A DNA stretch of 19,196 nucleotides from UBA73 sp964364885 (GTDB lineage: Archaea; Nanobdellota; Nanobdellia; Pacearchaeales; GW2011-AR1), in the NCBI GenBank assembly GCA_964364885.1, contig CAYIOA010000011.1, positions 1-19,196 of the forward strand. The letters run 5' to 3'. Position numbers and translations under genes: made by a program. Each line of letters starts with the position of its first letter. The first letter of the stretch is position 1. Shown piece by piece: positions 1-5,529 of this stretch. Under the pieces are notes generated by a model that made no database searches, was not told where the DNA came from, and worked only from the letters and a program-made list of their open reading frames with translations.

Positions 1-43
1 CTCTTTTCCTTACGCTTCGTTTGGGATGATAATGATTCGTGAT

Positions 44-75
44 GTCGGGCGCGTTCGGCGCTGCGCGCCTCACAC
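44..75. other. GC-rich hairpin at the left edge
   Basis: A GC-rich patch stands out in otherwise AT-rich DNA. GGCGCG (48-53) pairs with CGCGCC (64-69) around a 10-base loop. On the minus strand a TATA-like ATATAAA (109-115) lies about 25 bases before position 85, so the patch could be the 5' end of a structured RNA or of a minus-strand gene running off the left edge; a GTG at 73-71 opens a frame to the edge. I recognise no RNA family in it. Confidence 0.3.
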
Positions 76-163
76 CTATTGTGGCTAGTTTTTTGTAAGG
101 GACTGAAATTTATATCATTATTAACCGCACTTTTGAAGACGCTTAATGTTTTTGGCAAAGAGA

Positions 164-386
164 TTAAGATTTAGCTAAGATTTGTTCTTGGGGGGCAGAA
201 ACTAGAATCTCTAACTCTCTTTCAGTCATAGATGGAATACAAATATCTATTAAATGAAACAATATTTTTTCATCTTGAAATCTATTTCCTGTCCATATTT
301 GTTTTTCCGTCACCCATTAAATATACTCTGCCAATTGGGCCCTGCTCTGTGAAAATGTGATCATATAAAGTTTCTATTGGAATCAT
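164..386 (-). pseudogene. short frameshifted reading frame, unknown family
   Basis: An ATG at 386-384 opens a 34-codon frame (begins MIPIETLYDHIF, includes EQGPIGRVYL) that stops at 284-282. Around 305-312 an overlapping frame takes over and runs to a TAA at 166-164 (includes WTGNRFQDEKILFHL and TERELEILVSAP). Joining the two with one frameshift gives about 73 residues of protein-like composition ending in ILAKS. I do not recognise the family. It could be a decayed gene, a sequencing error or a chance pair of frames; AT-rich DNA makes chance less likely but does not exclude it. Confidence 0.33.
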
Positions 387-530
387 TTATAGAAAAATAT
401 TTTGGGATATTTAAGATTTATTGTGACTGGAAATGTTTCCGAGATGCTTGGAAGCTTGAGCAAAAGAGGGATTTATACCTTAAATTGTAGAATGTTTTGT
501 TTGCCGAGGATAAATGGGTGTTTTTGGGTG

Positions 531-548
531 TTTAAACAGGTGTTTAAA
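531..548. promoter_or_regulatory. 18-bp inverted repeat, candidate operator
   Basis: TTTAAACA-GG-TGTTTAAA is a perfect eight-base-arm inverted repeat about 135 bp before the start of the coiled-coil winged-helix gene at 684. The half-site recurs at 668-679 and inside that gene. A dimeric winged-helix protein, perhaps the product of that gene, is the obvious candidate ligand; this is inference. Confidence 0.5.
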
Positions 549-667
549 GCTTATTAGATGGTGTTTGTTTTTTGTTTGTTGCTTTTTCTGGAAAACAAAC
601 AGCTAGATTTATGGTTATATTAATTAGGGCTTTTCGGGCTTATAAACACAAAATTTAAATAGTATGG

Positions 668-679
668 CTGTTTAAACAG
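668..679. promoter_or_regulatory. CTGTTTAAACAG palindrome at the start site
   Basis: A perfect 12-bp palindrome ends four bases before the ATG at 684. An AT-rich TATA-like AAATTTAAATA lies at 651-661, so the palindrome falls between the TATA box and the start codon, a usual position for an archaeal repressor operator. Autoregulation is inferred. Confidence 0.5.
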
Positions 680-683
680 GTCT

Positions 684-1301
684 ATGTTTAGATGGCTTTT
701 GGGAAATAAACATAAAGAACTTGAAGAAAAAACTCAAGAAAGCTTTAGTAGCGTAAAAGAAGATATTGAGGCAGTTGGAAGGTGGATTAAACACCTTGAT
801 AAGAGGGATAAACAGCTGTTTGATGTTGTTGAGATTCTTAAAGAGGATTTGTCGTCTATAAAAGATGAGATTGGGGCGCTAAGGGAGGGGTTGGATATTG
901 TTGCTGAAGAGCGAAAAAACAAACAGGTGTTTAAGAAATTGCCTGTTCTGAACAAACAAACAGCTGTTGAAGGTGTTCAAGAAGCTGTCCAAACAGCTGT
1001 CCAAACAGGTAATATTTATGAAATTTTAAAGAAACTTTCAGCTAATGAAAGGTTAGTTATTTTTAGCTTGACGAGTAGTGAAATGAAATTAAGTTATGAA
1101 GATTTAGCATTGCTTTTGGGAAAAGAAAAATCTACAATAAGAGGACAAATAAATTCGATAAAACAGAAAAGTGAAGGTTTGATTGAAGAAATAAGTGAAA
1201 AAAACGGGAAAAAAAGAGTGTTTGTACCTGAAGAAATTAAGGAAAAACTTCAAAAATATGCGAAAGTGAGAGTTGGAAAGAAGAAGAGCGGGAGAGAGTA
1301 A
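684..1301 (+). CDS. coiled-coil/winged-helix DNA-binding protein
   Basis: A 205-residue protein with no signal peptide or membrane segment. Residues 10-75 are charged and heptad-like (coiled coil). Residues 79-110 are a linker with NKQ and AVQT repeats; the AVQTAVQT part comes from a 12-bp tandem repeat at 984-1007. Residues 118-195 look like a winged helix-turn-helix (LSYEDLALLLGKEKSTIRGQI as helix-turn-helix, then a basic wing with NGKKRVFV). The architecture matches the gene at 1672-2352, and the C-terminal parts align (ANERLVIFSL with GEMTVFSLIY; STIRGQI with ISIRDYT). The ATG start has a TATA-like AAATTTAAATA about 26 bases upstream, implying a leaderless transcript. Palindromes lie in the promoter (531-548, 668-679) and inside the gene (AAACAGCTGTTT, 810-821). 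It probably acts as an oligomeric transcription regulator; its targets are unknown. Confidence 0.8.
   Translation: MFRWLLGNKHKELEEKTQESFSSVKEDIEAVGRWIKHLDKRDKQLFDVVEILKEDLSSIKDEIGALREGLDIVAEERKNKQVFKKLPVLNKQTAVEGVQEAVQTAVQTGNIYEILKKLSANERLVIFSLTSSEMKLSYEDLALLLGKEKSTIRGQINSIKQKSEGLIEEISEKNGKKRVFVPEEIKEKLQKYAKVRVGKKKSGRE
810..821. repeat. AAACAGCTGTTT palindrome inside the gene
   Basis: A perfect 12-bp palindrome in the coiled-coil part of the gene, sharing the AAACAG/CTGTTT half-site with the promoter dyads. Related words follow at 919-929 (AACAAACAGGT), 953-966 and 984-1010. It may be a secondary operator, or only codon use. Confidence 0.35.
984..1007 (+). repeat. 12-bp tandem duplication GCTGTCCAAACA x2
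   Basis: Two exact adjacent copies of a 12-base unit encode AVQTAVQT in the linker of the first winged-helix protein. The duplication is in frame, so it lengthens the linker without breaking the gene. Confidence 0.8.
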
Positions 1302-1315
1302 ACTAATAAAATGAC

Positions 1316-1333
1316 TAAAACGAACTTTATAAG
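1316..1333 (+). promoter_or_regulatory. BRE/TATA promoter module
   Basis: AAAACGAAC followed by TTTATAAG resembles an archaeal BRE plus TATA box. The TATA centre lies about 24 bases before the ATG at 1353, the spacing expected of a leaderless transcript. Near-identical modules occur at 1589-1604 and 6834-6851, and on the minus strand at 7561-7578. Confidence 0.5.
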
Positions 1334-1352
1334 TTATGAACTGGGTGAAAAA

Positions 1353-1517
1353 ATGAAAAGTGAGAGTTGTTTGATAGGTTATTCTATGGGGAGAGAGAGG
1401 AATTTAGAGAATTTTTCTAGGAATTCTCAAGTTTTTTGTAAAAGTGAGAATAAAATTAGAAAAATTTTGATGTTTTTTAATGTAAAAGAGAGTATTTTAC
1501 ATTGTGTTTCAAAATGA
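1353..1517 (+). CDS. possible small protein, 54 residues
   Basis: ATG at 1353 starts MKSESCLIGYSMGRERN and runs 54 codons to a TGA at 1515-1517; a farther upstream in-frame ATG at 1311 would lie before the TATA box and is unlikely. The product is basic with three cysteines. I recognise no family. The case rests on the well-spaced BRE/TATA module at 1316-1333. A second ATGAAAAGTGAG at 1518 again starts MKSE but stops after 14 codons, suggesting a duplicated and decayed copy. It could equally be a non-coding transcript. Confidence 0.33.
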   Translation: MKSESCLIGYSMGRERNLENFSRNSQVFCKSENKIRKILMFFNVKESILHCVSK

Positions 1518-1588
1518 ATGAAAAGTGAGGGATTGTTGGAATGTTGGGAGCAACGGTTCTGAGGAAAAAGTGAGTTAAAAGTCTGTTT

Positions 1589-1604
1589 AAAACGAACTTT
1601 TTAT
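1589..1604 (+). promoter_or_regulatory. second AAAACGAACTTTTTAT promoter-like module
   Basis: The same BRE-like AAAACGAAC and T-rich TATA core as at 1316-1333. No convincing gene follows: the frames from 1603 and 1617 are short and run into or against the 3' end of the minus-strand gene. It may drive a short RNA antisense to that gene. Confidence 0.3.
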
Positions 1605-1648
1605 GGGAAAGAAGGATGAAAGTGCTAACGAGAGTAGTAGATGCGAGT

Positions 1649-1664
1649 ATTCGTTAAAACGAAT
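1649..1664. repeat. 16-bp inverted repeat at the 3' end of the minus-strand gene
   Basis: ATTCGTT-AA-AACGAAT is a perfect seven-base-arm dyad seven bases beyond the stop of the minus-strand gene at 1672. The two-base centre is too short for a stable hairpin, so a protein site is more likely than a terminator. Its arm shares the AACGAA word of the nearby promoter modules. Confidence 0.4.
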
Positions 1665-1671
1665 AAGTTGG

Positions 1672-2352
1672 TTATATTTCTCTGAGAGTTTTGATTGTTT
1701 GCAGAGAGGCAATTTTTTTTAAATCCTGAAGAATAGAAAGTGTGACTTTTTTGTTGTTTTCCTTGGTTTTAACAAGAGGAATTCCTTTTTTAATTATTTT
1801 ATGAGTGTAATCGCGAATAGAAATTTCTGTGAGATCAAGTTTTGTTGCGAGGAGAGGATAGTCGACGATAAAACCTTTTTCTTCTAGCTCGTAAATGAGT
1901 GAAAAAACAGTCATTTCACCTTCTGTAAGGCGTTTAAATTTTAAACGAACTTCTTTCTTTAAAGAGTCTAGAGATTCTAGAATTTGTGAAACATGTTGGA
2001 GGTCTTCTTTTGAGTGGCTAACCCCTTCATTTCTTGTGTGTTTGTTTGTTTGTTTGTTTGTTTGTTTGTTTGTTGGAACCCCTTCATTTCTTATGGAAAA
2101 CGTTAAATTTGAGGGTTTTAGGGCTTTTAGAGGCATTTTATGTGTTGGATTTATGTGTTGGTTGGTTGGTTGGTTGGGGTTTTCTGTTGGAATATGTGTT
2201 GGTTGGTTTGTTTGTTTGTTTGTTTCATACAATGTTTGTTTAAGTTCTTGAATTTGTTCTGATAGAGATAAGAGTTTATCTTTTAAGTCTGTGATGTCTT
2301 GCTTTACTTTTGTAAAAGCTTCTTTAAGGGGGTCTTTGAATTGATCCGGCAT
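1672..2352 (-). CDS. coiled-coil/winged-helix protein with T/N/K/Q repeat linker
   Basis: A 226-residue protein. Residues 8-42 form a coiled coil; 43-72 and 93-106 are a low-complexity linker rich in Thr, Asn, Gln and Pro with TNKQ repeats; 115-141 are helical and charged; 142-220 resemble a winged helix (LTEGEMTVFSLIYELEEKG, ISIRDYTHKIIKKGI, wing with ENNKKVTL). It matches the gene at 684-1301 in domain order and alignable winged helix and points towards it. The linker DNA is (GTTT)n on the plus strand, in which any change of one unit shifts the frame. A 16-bp direct repeat (2020-2035 and 2077-2092) flanks the longest tract and encodes RNEGV twice. A TATA-like ACTATAAATATCTC (minus strand, about 2371-2384) lies about 25 bases before the ATG. 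It is probably a DNA-binding regulator; its targets are unknown. Confidence 0.8.
   Translation of the reverse strand: MPDQFKDPLKEAFTKVKQDITDLKDKLLSLSEQIQELKQTLYETNKQTNQPTHIPTENPNQPTNQHINPTHKMPLKALKPSNLTFSIRNEGVPTNKQTNKQTNKHTRNEGVSHSKEDLQHVSQILESLDSLKKEVRLKFKRLTEGEMTVFSLIYELEEKGFIVDYPLLATKLDLTEISIRDYTHKIIKKGIPLVKTKENNKKVTLSILQDLKKIASLQTIKTLREI
2020..2092. repeat. 16-bp direct repeat flanking the (GTTT)8 tract
   Basis: AACCCCTTCATTTCTT occurs exactly at 2020-2035 and 2077-2092, 57 bp apart (19 codons, in frame). Both copies encode the RNEGV segment of the minus-strand protein. The repeat looks like the trace of a slippage or recombination duplication of a linker unit. Confidence 0.85.
2040..2071. 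repeat. (GTTT)8 simple sequence repeat
   Basis: Eight perfect GTTT units, followed by GTTG. The tract is inside a coding region on the minus strand and encodes TNKQ repeats. Because four is not a multiple of three, loss or gain of one unit frameshifts the winged-helix domain downstream. Confidence 0.9.
2157..2176. repeat. (GTTG)5 simple sequence repeat
   Basis: Five GTTG units, encoding part of the PNQPTNQ segment of the minus-strand protein. A second family member of the tetranucleotide tracts in this linker. Confidence 0.85.
2206..2225. repeat. (GTTT)5 simple sequence repeat
   Basis: Five GTTT units preceded by two GTTG units (2198-2205), encoding TNKQTNQPT in the first half of the linker. 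Confidence 0.85.
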
Positions 2353-2382
2353 AATTTGGGAAGATAGAAGAGATATTTATAG

Positions 2383-2661
2383 TTATTGATTAGTTTGGTG
2401 CTGTTTATAAGCCTCGAATACTGGATTTGACAGGCGCCAGCGCTGTCTTCTTGTATAATCAAGGCCTTTAGAGTTTTTTGTGACTTCGTTGACAAGGTTT
2501 TTTGATTTTAATTCTAGTAAAAGAGATTTTGTGAACTCTTCGTCTCTCGCTAATTCATTTGCTATTTTGCTTGTAAAAATGGCTTCTGGGGAGAGCGTGA
2601 ATAAATAATGCAGTATCTGCTCTGCTATTTTGTCTTTCTTTTTCTGGGAGATTTTTGGCAT
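2383..2661 (-). CDS. small winged-helix protein
   Basis: A 92-residue basic protein. Residues 8-85 have the pattern of a winged helix: a first helix (KKDKIAEQILHYLFT), a helix-turn-helix (TSKIANELARDEEFTKSLLLELKSKNLV) and a basic wing (TKNSKGLDYTRRQRWRL) followed by a last helix. It lies 30 bp upstream of the other minus-strand winged-helix gene, which has its own TATA box. Its own TATA-like sequence (AAAAATATATC, minus strand, near 2677-2687) precedes the ATG by about 20 bases. It is divergent from the helicase gene at 2741, sharing a 79-bp promoter region, so it could regulate that gene. No specific function can be assigned. Confidence 0.75.
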   Translation of the reverse strand: MPKISQKKKDKIAEQILHYLFTLSPEAIFTSKIANELARDEEFTKSLLLELKSKNLVNEVTKNSKGLDYTRRQRWRLSNPVFEAYKQHQTNQ

Positions 2662-2740
2662 TTTAATAAGTAGAAAGATATATTTTTAAAGGTGTTGAAG
2701 AACATAGAATTATATATCCTGATTTTTGTGTGAATTGCTT
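2662..2740. promoter_or_regulatory. divergent promoter region, small winged-helix gene and helicase
   Basis: Seventy-nine bases with a TATA-like element on each strand: ATATATTTTTAAAGG (about 2678-2692, read on minus) for the winged-helix gene and AATTATATATCC (2708-2719, plus) for the helicase. The plus element is about 26 bases before the ATG at 2741. Confidence 0.55.
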
Positions 2741-5344
2741 ATGGAGATTAAAATTGGAAATATTGAATACGTGAAAGAGCTGGACAGGAAAGATGTAGAT
2801 AAAATTCTAAATCCTTTAGTAAGAAAATGGTTTTTTGGAAAGTTTGAAGATTTCTCACAAACTCAGTTATATGGGGTTAAGCGCATTCACGAAAGGAGGA
2901 ATATTTTGATTTCTGCTCCGACTGGGGGGACGAAGACATTGACTGCTTTTTTGAGCATTCTGAATTATCTTGTAGAGCTTAGCTTGAAAAATGAGCTGGA
3001 AGACAAGGTTTATGCTGTTTATTGCTCGCCTTTGAAGGCACTTTCTAATGACATTTTTTTTAATCTGACAACACCTTTGAAAGAGATTAGAGAATTGGGG
3101 GAGAAAGAGGGGCTGAAAATGCAGGAAATTAGAGTGGGATTAAGAACAGGTGACACTGAAACTAAGGAAAGAATCAAGATGCTTCGAAAATCTCCGCATA
3201 TTCTGGTGACTACACCAGAGACATTGGCTATTGTGCTGACGTCCTCGAAGTTTGTTGAGAAACTTGGAGCTGTTGAGTTTGTTATTGTTGATGAGATTCA
3301 TGCGATGACTAACAAAAGGGGAGTTTATTTGTCTTTGACTTTGGAGAGATTGAGTGAGATAAGTGTGATTGATCCTGCAAGAGTCGGATTGAGCGCAACA
3401 ATTTCTCCTCTTGAAGAAATAGCACGGTTTTTAGTTGGAAATGGAAGAGAGTGCTTGATTGCCGATGTAGAAATGGTTAAAAAAATTGAAATTGGGCTGG
3501 ATTTTCCTGGAGAGCATATTTTAGAGACAGAAAGCGAGGAGAGCCAGAAGGAACTTTATCATATTCTGGATGAGATTATAGAGAAACATAAAACAACTTT
3601 AATTTTTACAAATACTAGAAATGCGACAGAAAGAATTGTTCATCATTTAGACATGCGTTTTCCTGGAAAGTATGCTGGAGCGATTGGGACGCATCATAGC
3701 TCTATGAGCAAAGAGAAAAGATTTGAGATAGAAGATAGATTGAGGAAAGGAGAGCTAAAGGTTGTTGTCAGCTCAACAAGTTTGGAGCTTGGAATTGATA
3801 TAGGAAGCATAGACTTTGTTGTTCTTCTGAGATCTCCAAAGGGCGCTGCTAGGGCTTTACAAAGAGTTGGAAGAGCGGGACATAGACTGCATAAAAACCC
3901 CAGAGGAATGTTCCTAGTTTTAGAAAGAGATGACCTGGTTGAGTGCGGGGTTTTGATGAAAGAAATGATTGAAAGAAAAATTGACAGGGCTAATATTCCG
4001 AAAAATGCTCTGGATGTTTTAGCTCAGCAAATCTATGGGATGGCTATAACGAAAGTATGGAATGTTGATGAGATGTTGGCTTTGATTAGGAGAAGTTATT
4101 GCTATGGGGGCCTAAGCAAAGAGGATTTTTATTCAGTTGTCAGTTATTTGGCCGGAGATTACGCGTTGGAGCATAGAAATGTTTATGCGAAGATATGGTA
4201 TGACGAGAAGGAAAGAAAAATAGGGAAAAGGGGAAAGCTGGCGAGAGTTATTTATATGACTAATTTGGGGACAATTCCGAATGAAAGTTTTGTGAATGTT
4301 GTGATACAGAATCCCCGCGAGAGAAGAGGACAGAATGTTGGGAAGATTGATGAGAATTTCCTTGAGAGAATTAAAAGGGGCGATGTTTTTGTTCTTGGAG
4401 GCCAAAAGTATCAGTTTTTATTCACTCGGGGGATGAAGGCATATGTTTCTGCTGATGTTTCTAAAAATCCTACAATACCTTCATGGTTCAGCGAGATGCT
4501 TCCATTGAGTTTTGACAGCGCGGTTGATGTTGGGAAGTTTAGGAAATTTGTTAAAGAAAGAATTAAAAAAAAGAAAGAGTGCGTTGAATTTATTGAGAGC
4601 TATTTGTATTGCAAGAAACATGTGGCTGAAGTGATTTATGATTATTTTGCTGAGCAGGAGGGATTTTCAGAGGTGCCGCACTCGGAGTTGATTCTTGTTG
4701 AGAAGTTTAAAGAAGAAAAGGAGTTTTTAGTTTTTCATACTCTTTACGGGAGAAGAGTGAATGATGCGCTTGCCAGGGCTTATGCGTTTGGTGCGGCGCG
4801 ACTGAAGCACAGGGATGTTGAGATAGGTGTAGGAGATAATGGTTTTTTTATTGCAGGAGAGAGCTTAGATGAGAAAAGGATAATCTCGTGGGTTAGCAGC
4901 AAGAATTTAAGAAGTATTTTAAGAGAGGCGATTGAGAAGACTGATATTTTAAAAAGAAGATTCAGACATTGCGCTTCTAGGAGCTTGATGATTTTGCGCT
5001 CTTATAAAGGAAGGGAAAAGAGTGTTGGCAAACAACAAGTGCATTCGGAGTTTTTGTACAGCGCTGTCAGGAAAATCAGCGATGAGTTTCCTATTTTGAG
5101 AGAGGCGAGGCGGGAGGTAATTGAGGATTTGATGGATGTTGAGAACGCAGAAATAGTTTTGAAAATGATTGAGGATGGGAAAGTCAAGATTAAAGTTATC
5201 CGAGTTCCTATTGTTTCGCCGTTTGGCTTGCATTTAGTTATGCAGGGACGTTCTGATTTGATAAAGATGGAAGATAAGGCAAAATTCTTGAAGAGGATGC
5301 ACGAGCTTCATTTGAAGGTTATTGGGAGCAGTAAGAAGACTTGA
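2741..5344 (+). CDS. lhr: Lhr-type superfamily 2 helicase
   Basis: An 867-residue ATP-dependent nucleic-acid helicase of the Lhr family, linked in archaea and bacteria to DNA repair. Two RecA-like domains come first: motif I APTGGTKT (59-66), motif II DEIH (184-187), motif III LSAT (about 217), motif V TSLELGIDIG (about 347-356) and motif VI QRVGRAGHR (374-382). Winged-helix and Lhr-core regions follow (for example RRGQNVGKID and FVLGGQKYQFLFTRG). The length fits archaeal Lhr rather than the roughly 1500-residue long bacterial form. I chose ATG 2741 over an upstream in-frame TTG at 2726 because the TATA box at 2708-2719 fits leaderless initiation at 2741. Motif I departs from the usual APTGSGKT: the glycine before the catalytic lysine is Thr64. 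The metallophosphoesterase at 7688 may be a functional partner. Confidence 0.92.
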   Translation: MEIKIGNIEYVKELDRKDVDKILNPLVRKWFFGKFEDFSQTQLYGVKRIHERRNILISAPTGGTKTLTAFLSILNYLVELSLKNELEDKVYAVYCSPLKALSNDIFFNLTTPLKEIRELGEKEGLKMQEIRVGLRTGDTETKERIKMLRKSPHILVTTPETLAIVLTSSKFVEKLGAVEFVIVDEIHAMTNKRGVYLSLTLERLSEISVIDPARVGLSATISPLEEIARFLVGNGRECLIADVEMVKKIEIGLDFPGEHILETESEESQKELYHILDEIIEKHKTTLIFTNTRNATERIVHHLDMRFPGKYAGAIGTHHSSMSKEKRFEIEDRLRKGELKVVVSSTSLELGIDIGSIDFVVLLRSPKGAARALQRVGRAGHRLHKNPRGMFLVLERDDLVECGVLMKEMIERKIDRANIPKNALDVLAQQIYGMAITKVWNVDEMLALIRRSYCYGGLSKEDFYSVVSYLAGDYALEHRNVYAKIWYDEKERKIGKRGKLARVIYMTNLGTIPNESFVNVVIQNPRERRGQNVGKIDENFLERIKRGDVFVLGGQKYQFLFTRGMKAYVSADVSKNPTIPSWFSEMLPLSFDSAVDVGKFRKFVKERIKKKKECVEFIESYLYCKKHVAEVIYDYFAEQEGFSEVPHSELILVEKFKEEKEFLVFHTLYGRRVNDALARAYAFGAARLKHRDVEIGVGDNGFFIAGESLDEKRIISWVSSKNLRSILREAIEKTDILKRRFRHCASRSLMILRSYKGREKSVGKQQVHSEFLYSAVRKISDEFPILREARREVIEDLMDVENAEIVLKMIEDGKVKIKVIRVPIVSPFGLHLVMQGRSDLIKMEDKAKFLKRMHELHLKVIGSSKKT

Positions 5345-5529
5345 TAGATAAATAGAGAAGCTAAATTAATAGCAATAAATGTTATGGGAAACTATTTCTG
5401 TTCGTTGCTATAGATATAGGATGATTGGATATGGTCTTCAGAGAATCTCTTCCTTTTTTTCAACTATTGAAAAGGTTTATATCAGCAAGAGACACAAAAA
5501 TATAAAAAGTAATTAATTGTTTATTGTTT
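5345..5529. promoter_or_regulatory. intergenic region with TATA box of the propeller gene
   Basis: No gene seen. ATAGCAA (5369-5375) and TTGCTAT (5405-5411) form a seven-base inverted repeat around a 29-base loop, possibly a 3' structure of the helicase transcript. AATATAAAAA (about 5499-5508) is the likely TATA box for the ATG at 5530. Confidence 0.4.

Larger units (their letters stand above)
387..683. other. gene-free 5' region of the first winged-helix gene
   Basis: I see no plausible gene here. The stretch holds GGAAATGTTTCC (429-440, five-base arms around TG), the dyads described separately at 531-548 and 668-679, and the words GTTTGTTTTTTGTTTGTT (563-580) and AAACAAACAG (593-602). These match the vocabulary inside the downstream gene and inside the second winged-helix gene. 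Confidence 0.5.
1302..1671. other. region between the convergent winged-helix genes
   Basis: About 370 bp with no long gene. It holds two AAAACGAACTTT promoter-like modules (1316-1333, 1589-1604), one possible 54-codon gene (1353-1517), a 16-bp dyad (1649-1664) and five copies of AAAGTGAG (near 1263, 1357, 1441, 1522 and 1568), two of them in the longer word ATGAAAAGTGAG. Confidence 0.5.

Noticed and set aside
71..73. Minus-strand gene starting with GTG and leaving by the left edge
   Set aside because: Only about 24 codons are visible, with odd composition; a structured RNA or nothing is as likely, so it is listed only as a hairpin.
2040..2225. CRISPR array
   Set aside because: The repeats are tetranucleotide tandem units with no spacers, and no cas gene is in the window.
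1895..2251. Plus-strand open frame rich in Cys-Leu-Phe-Val repeats
   Set aside because: It is the complement of the TNKQ tetranucleotide tracts in the minus-strand winged-helix gene; the repeat stays open in every frame.
5369..5411. ATAGCAA/TTGCTAT hairpin as a terminator
   Set aside because: The 29-base loop makes a stable intrinsic hairpin unlikely and no T-run follows directly.
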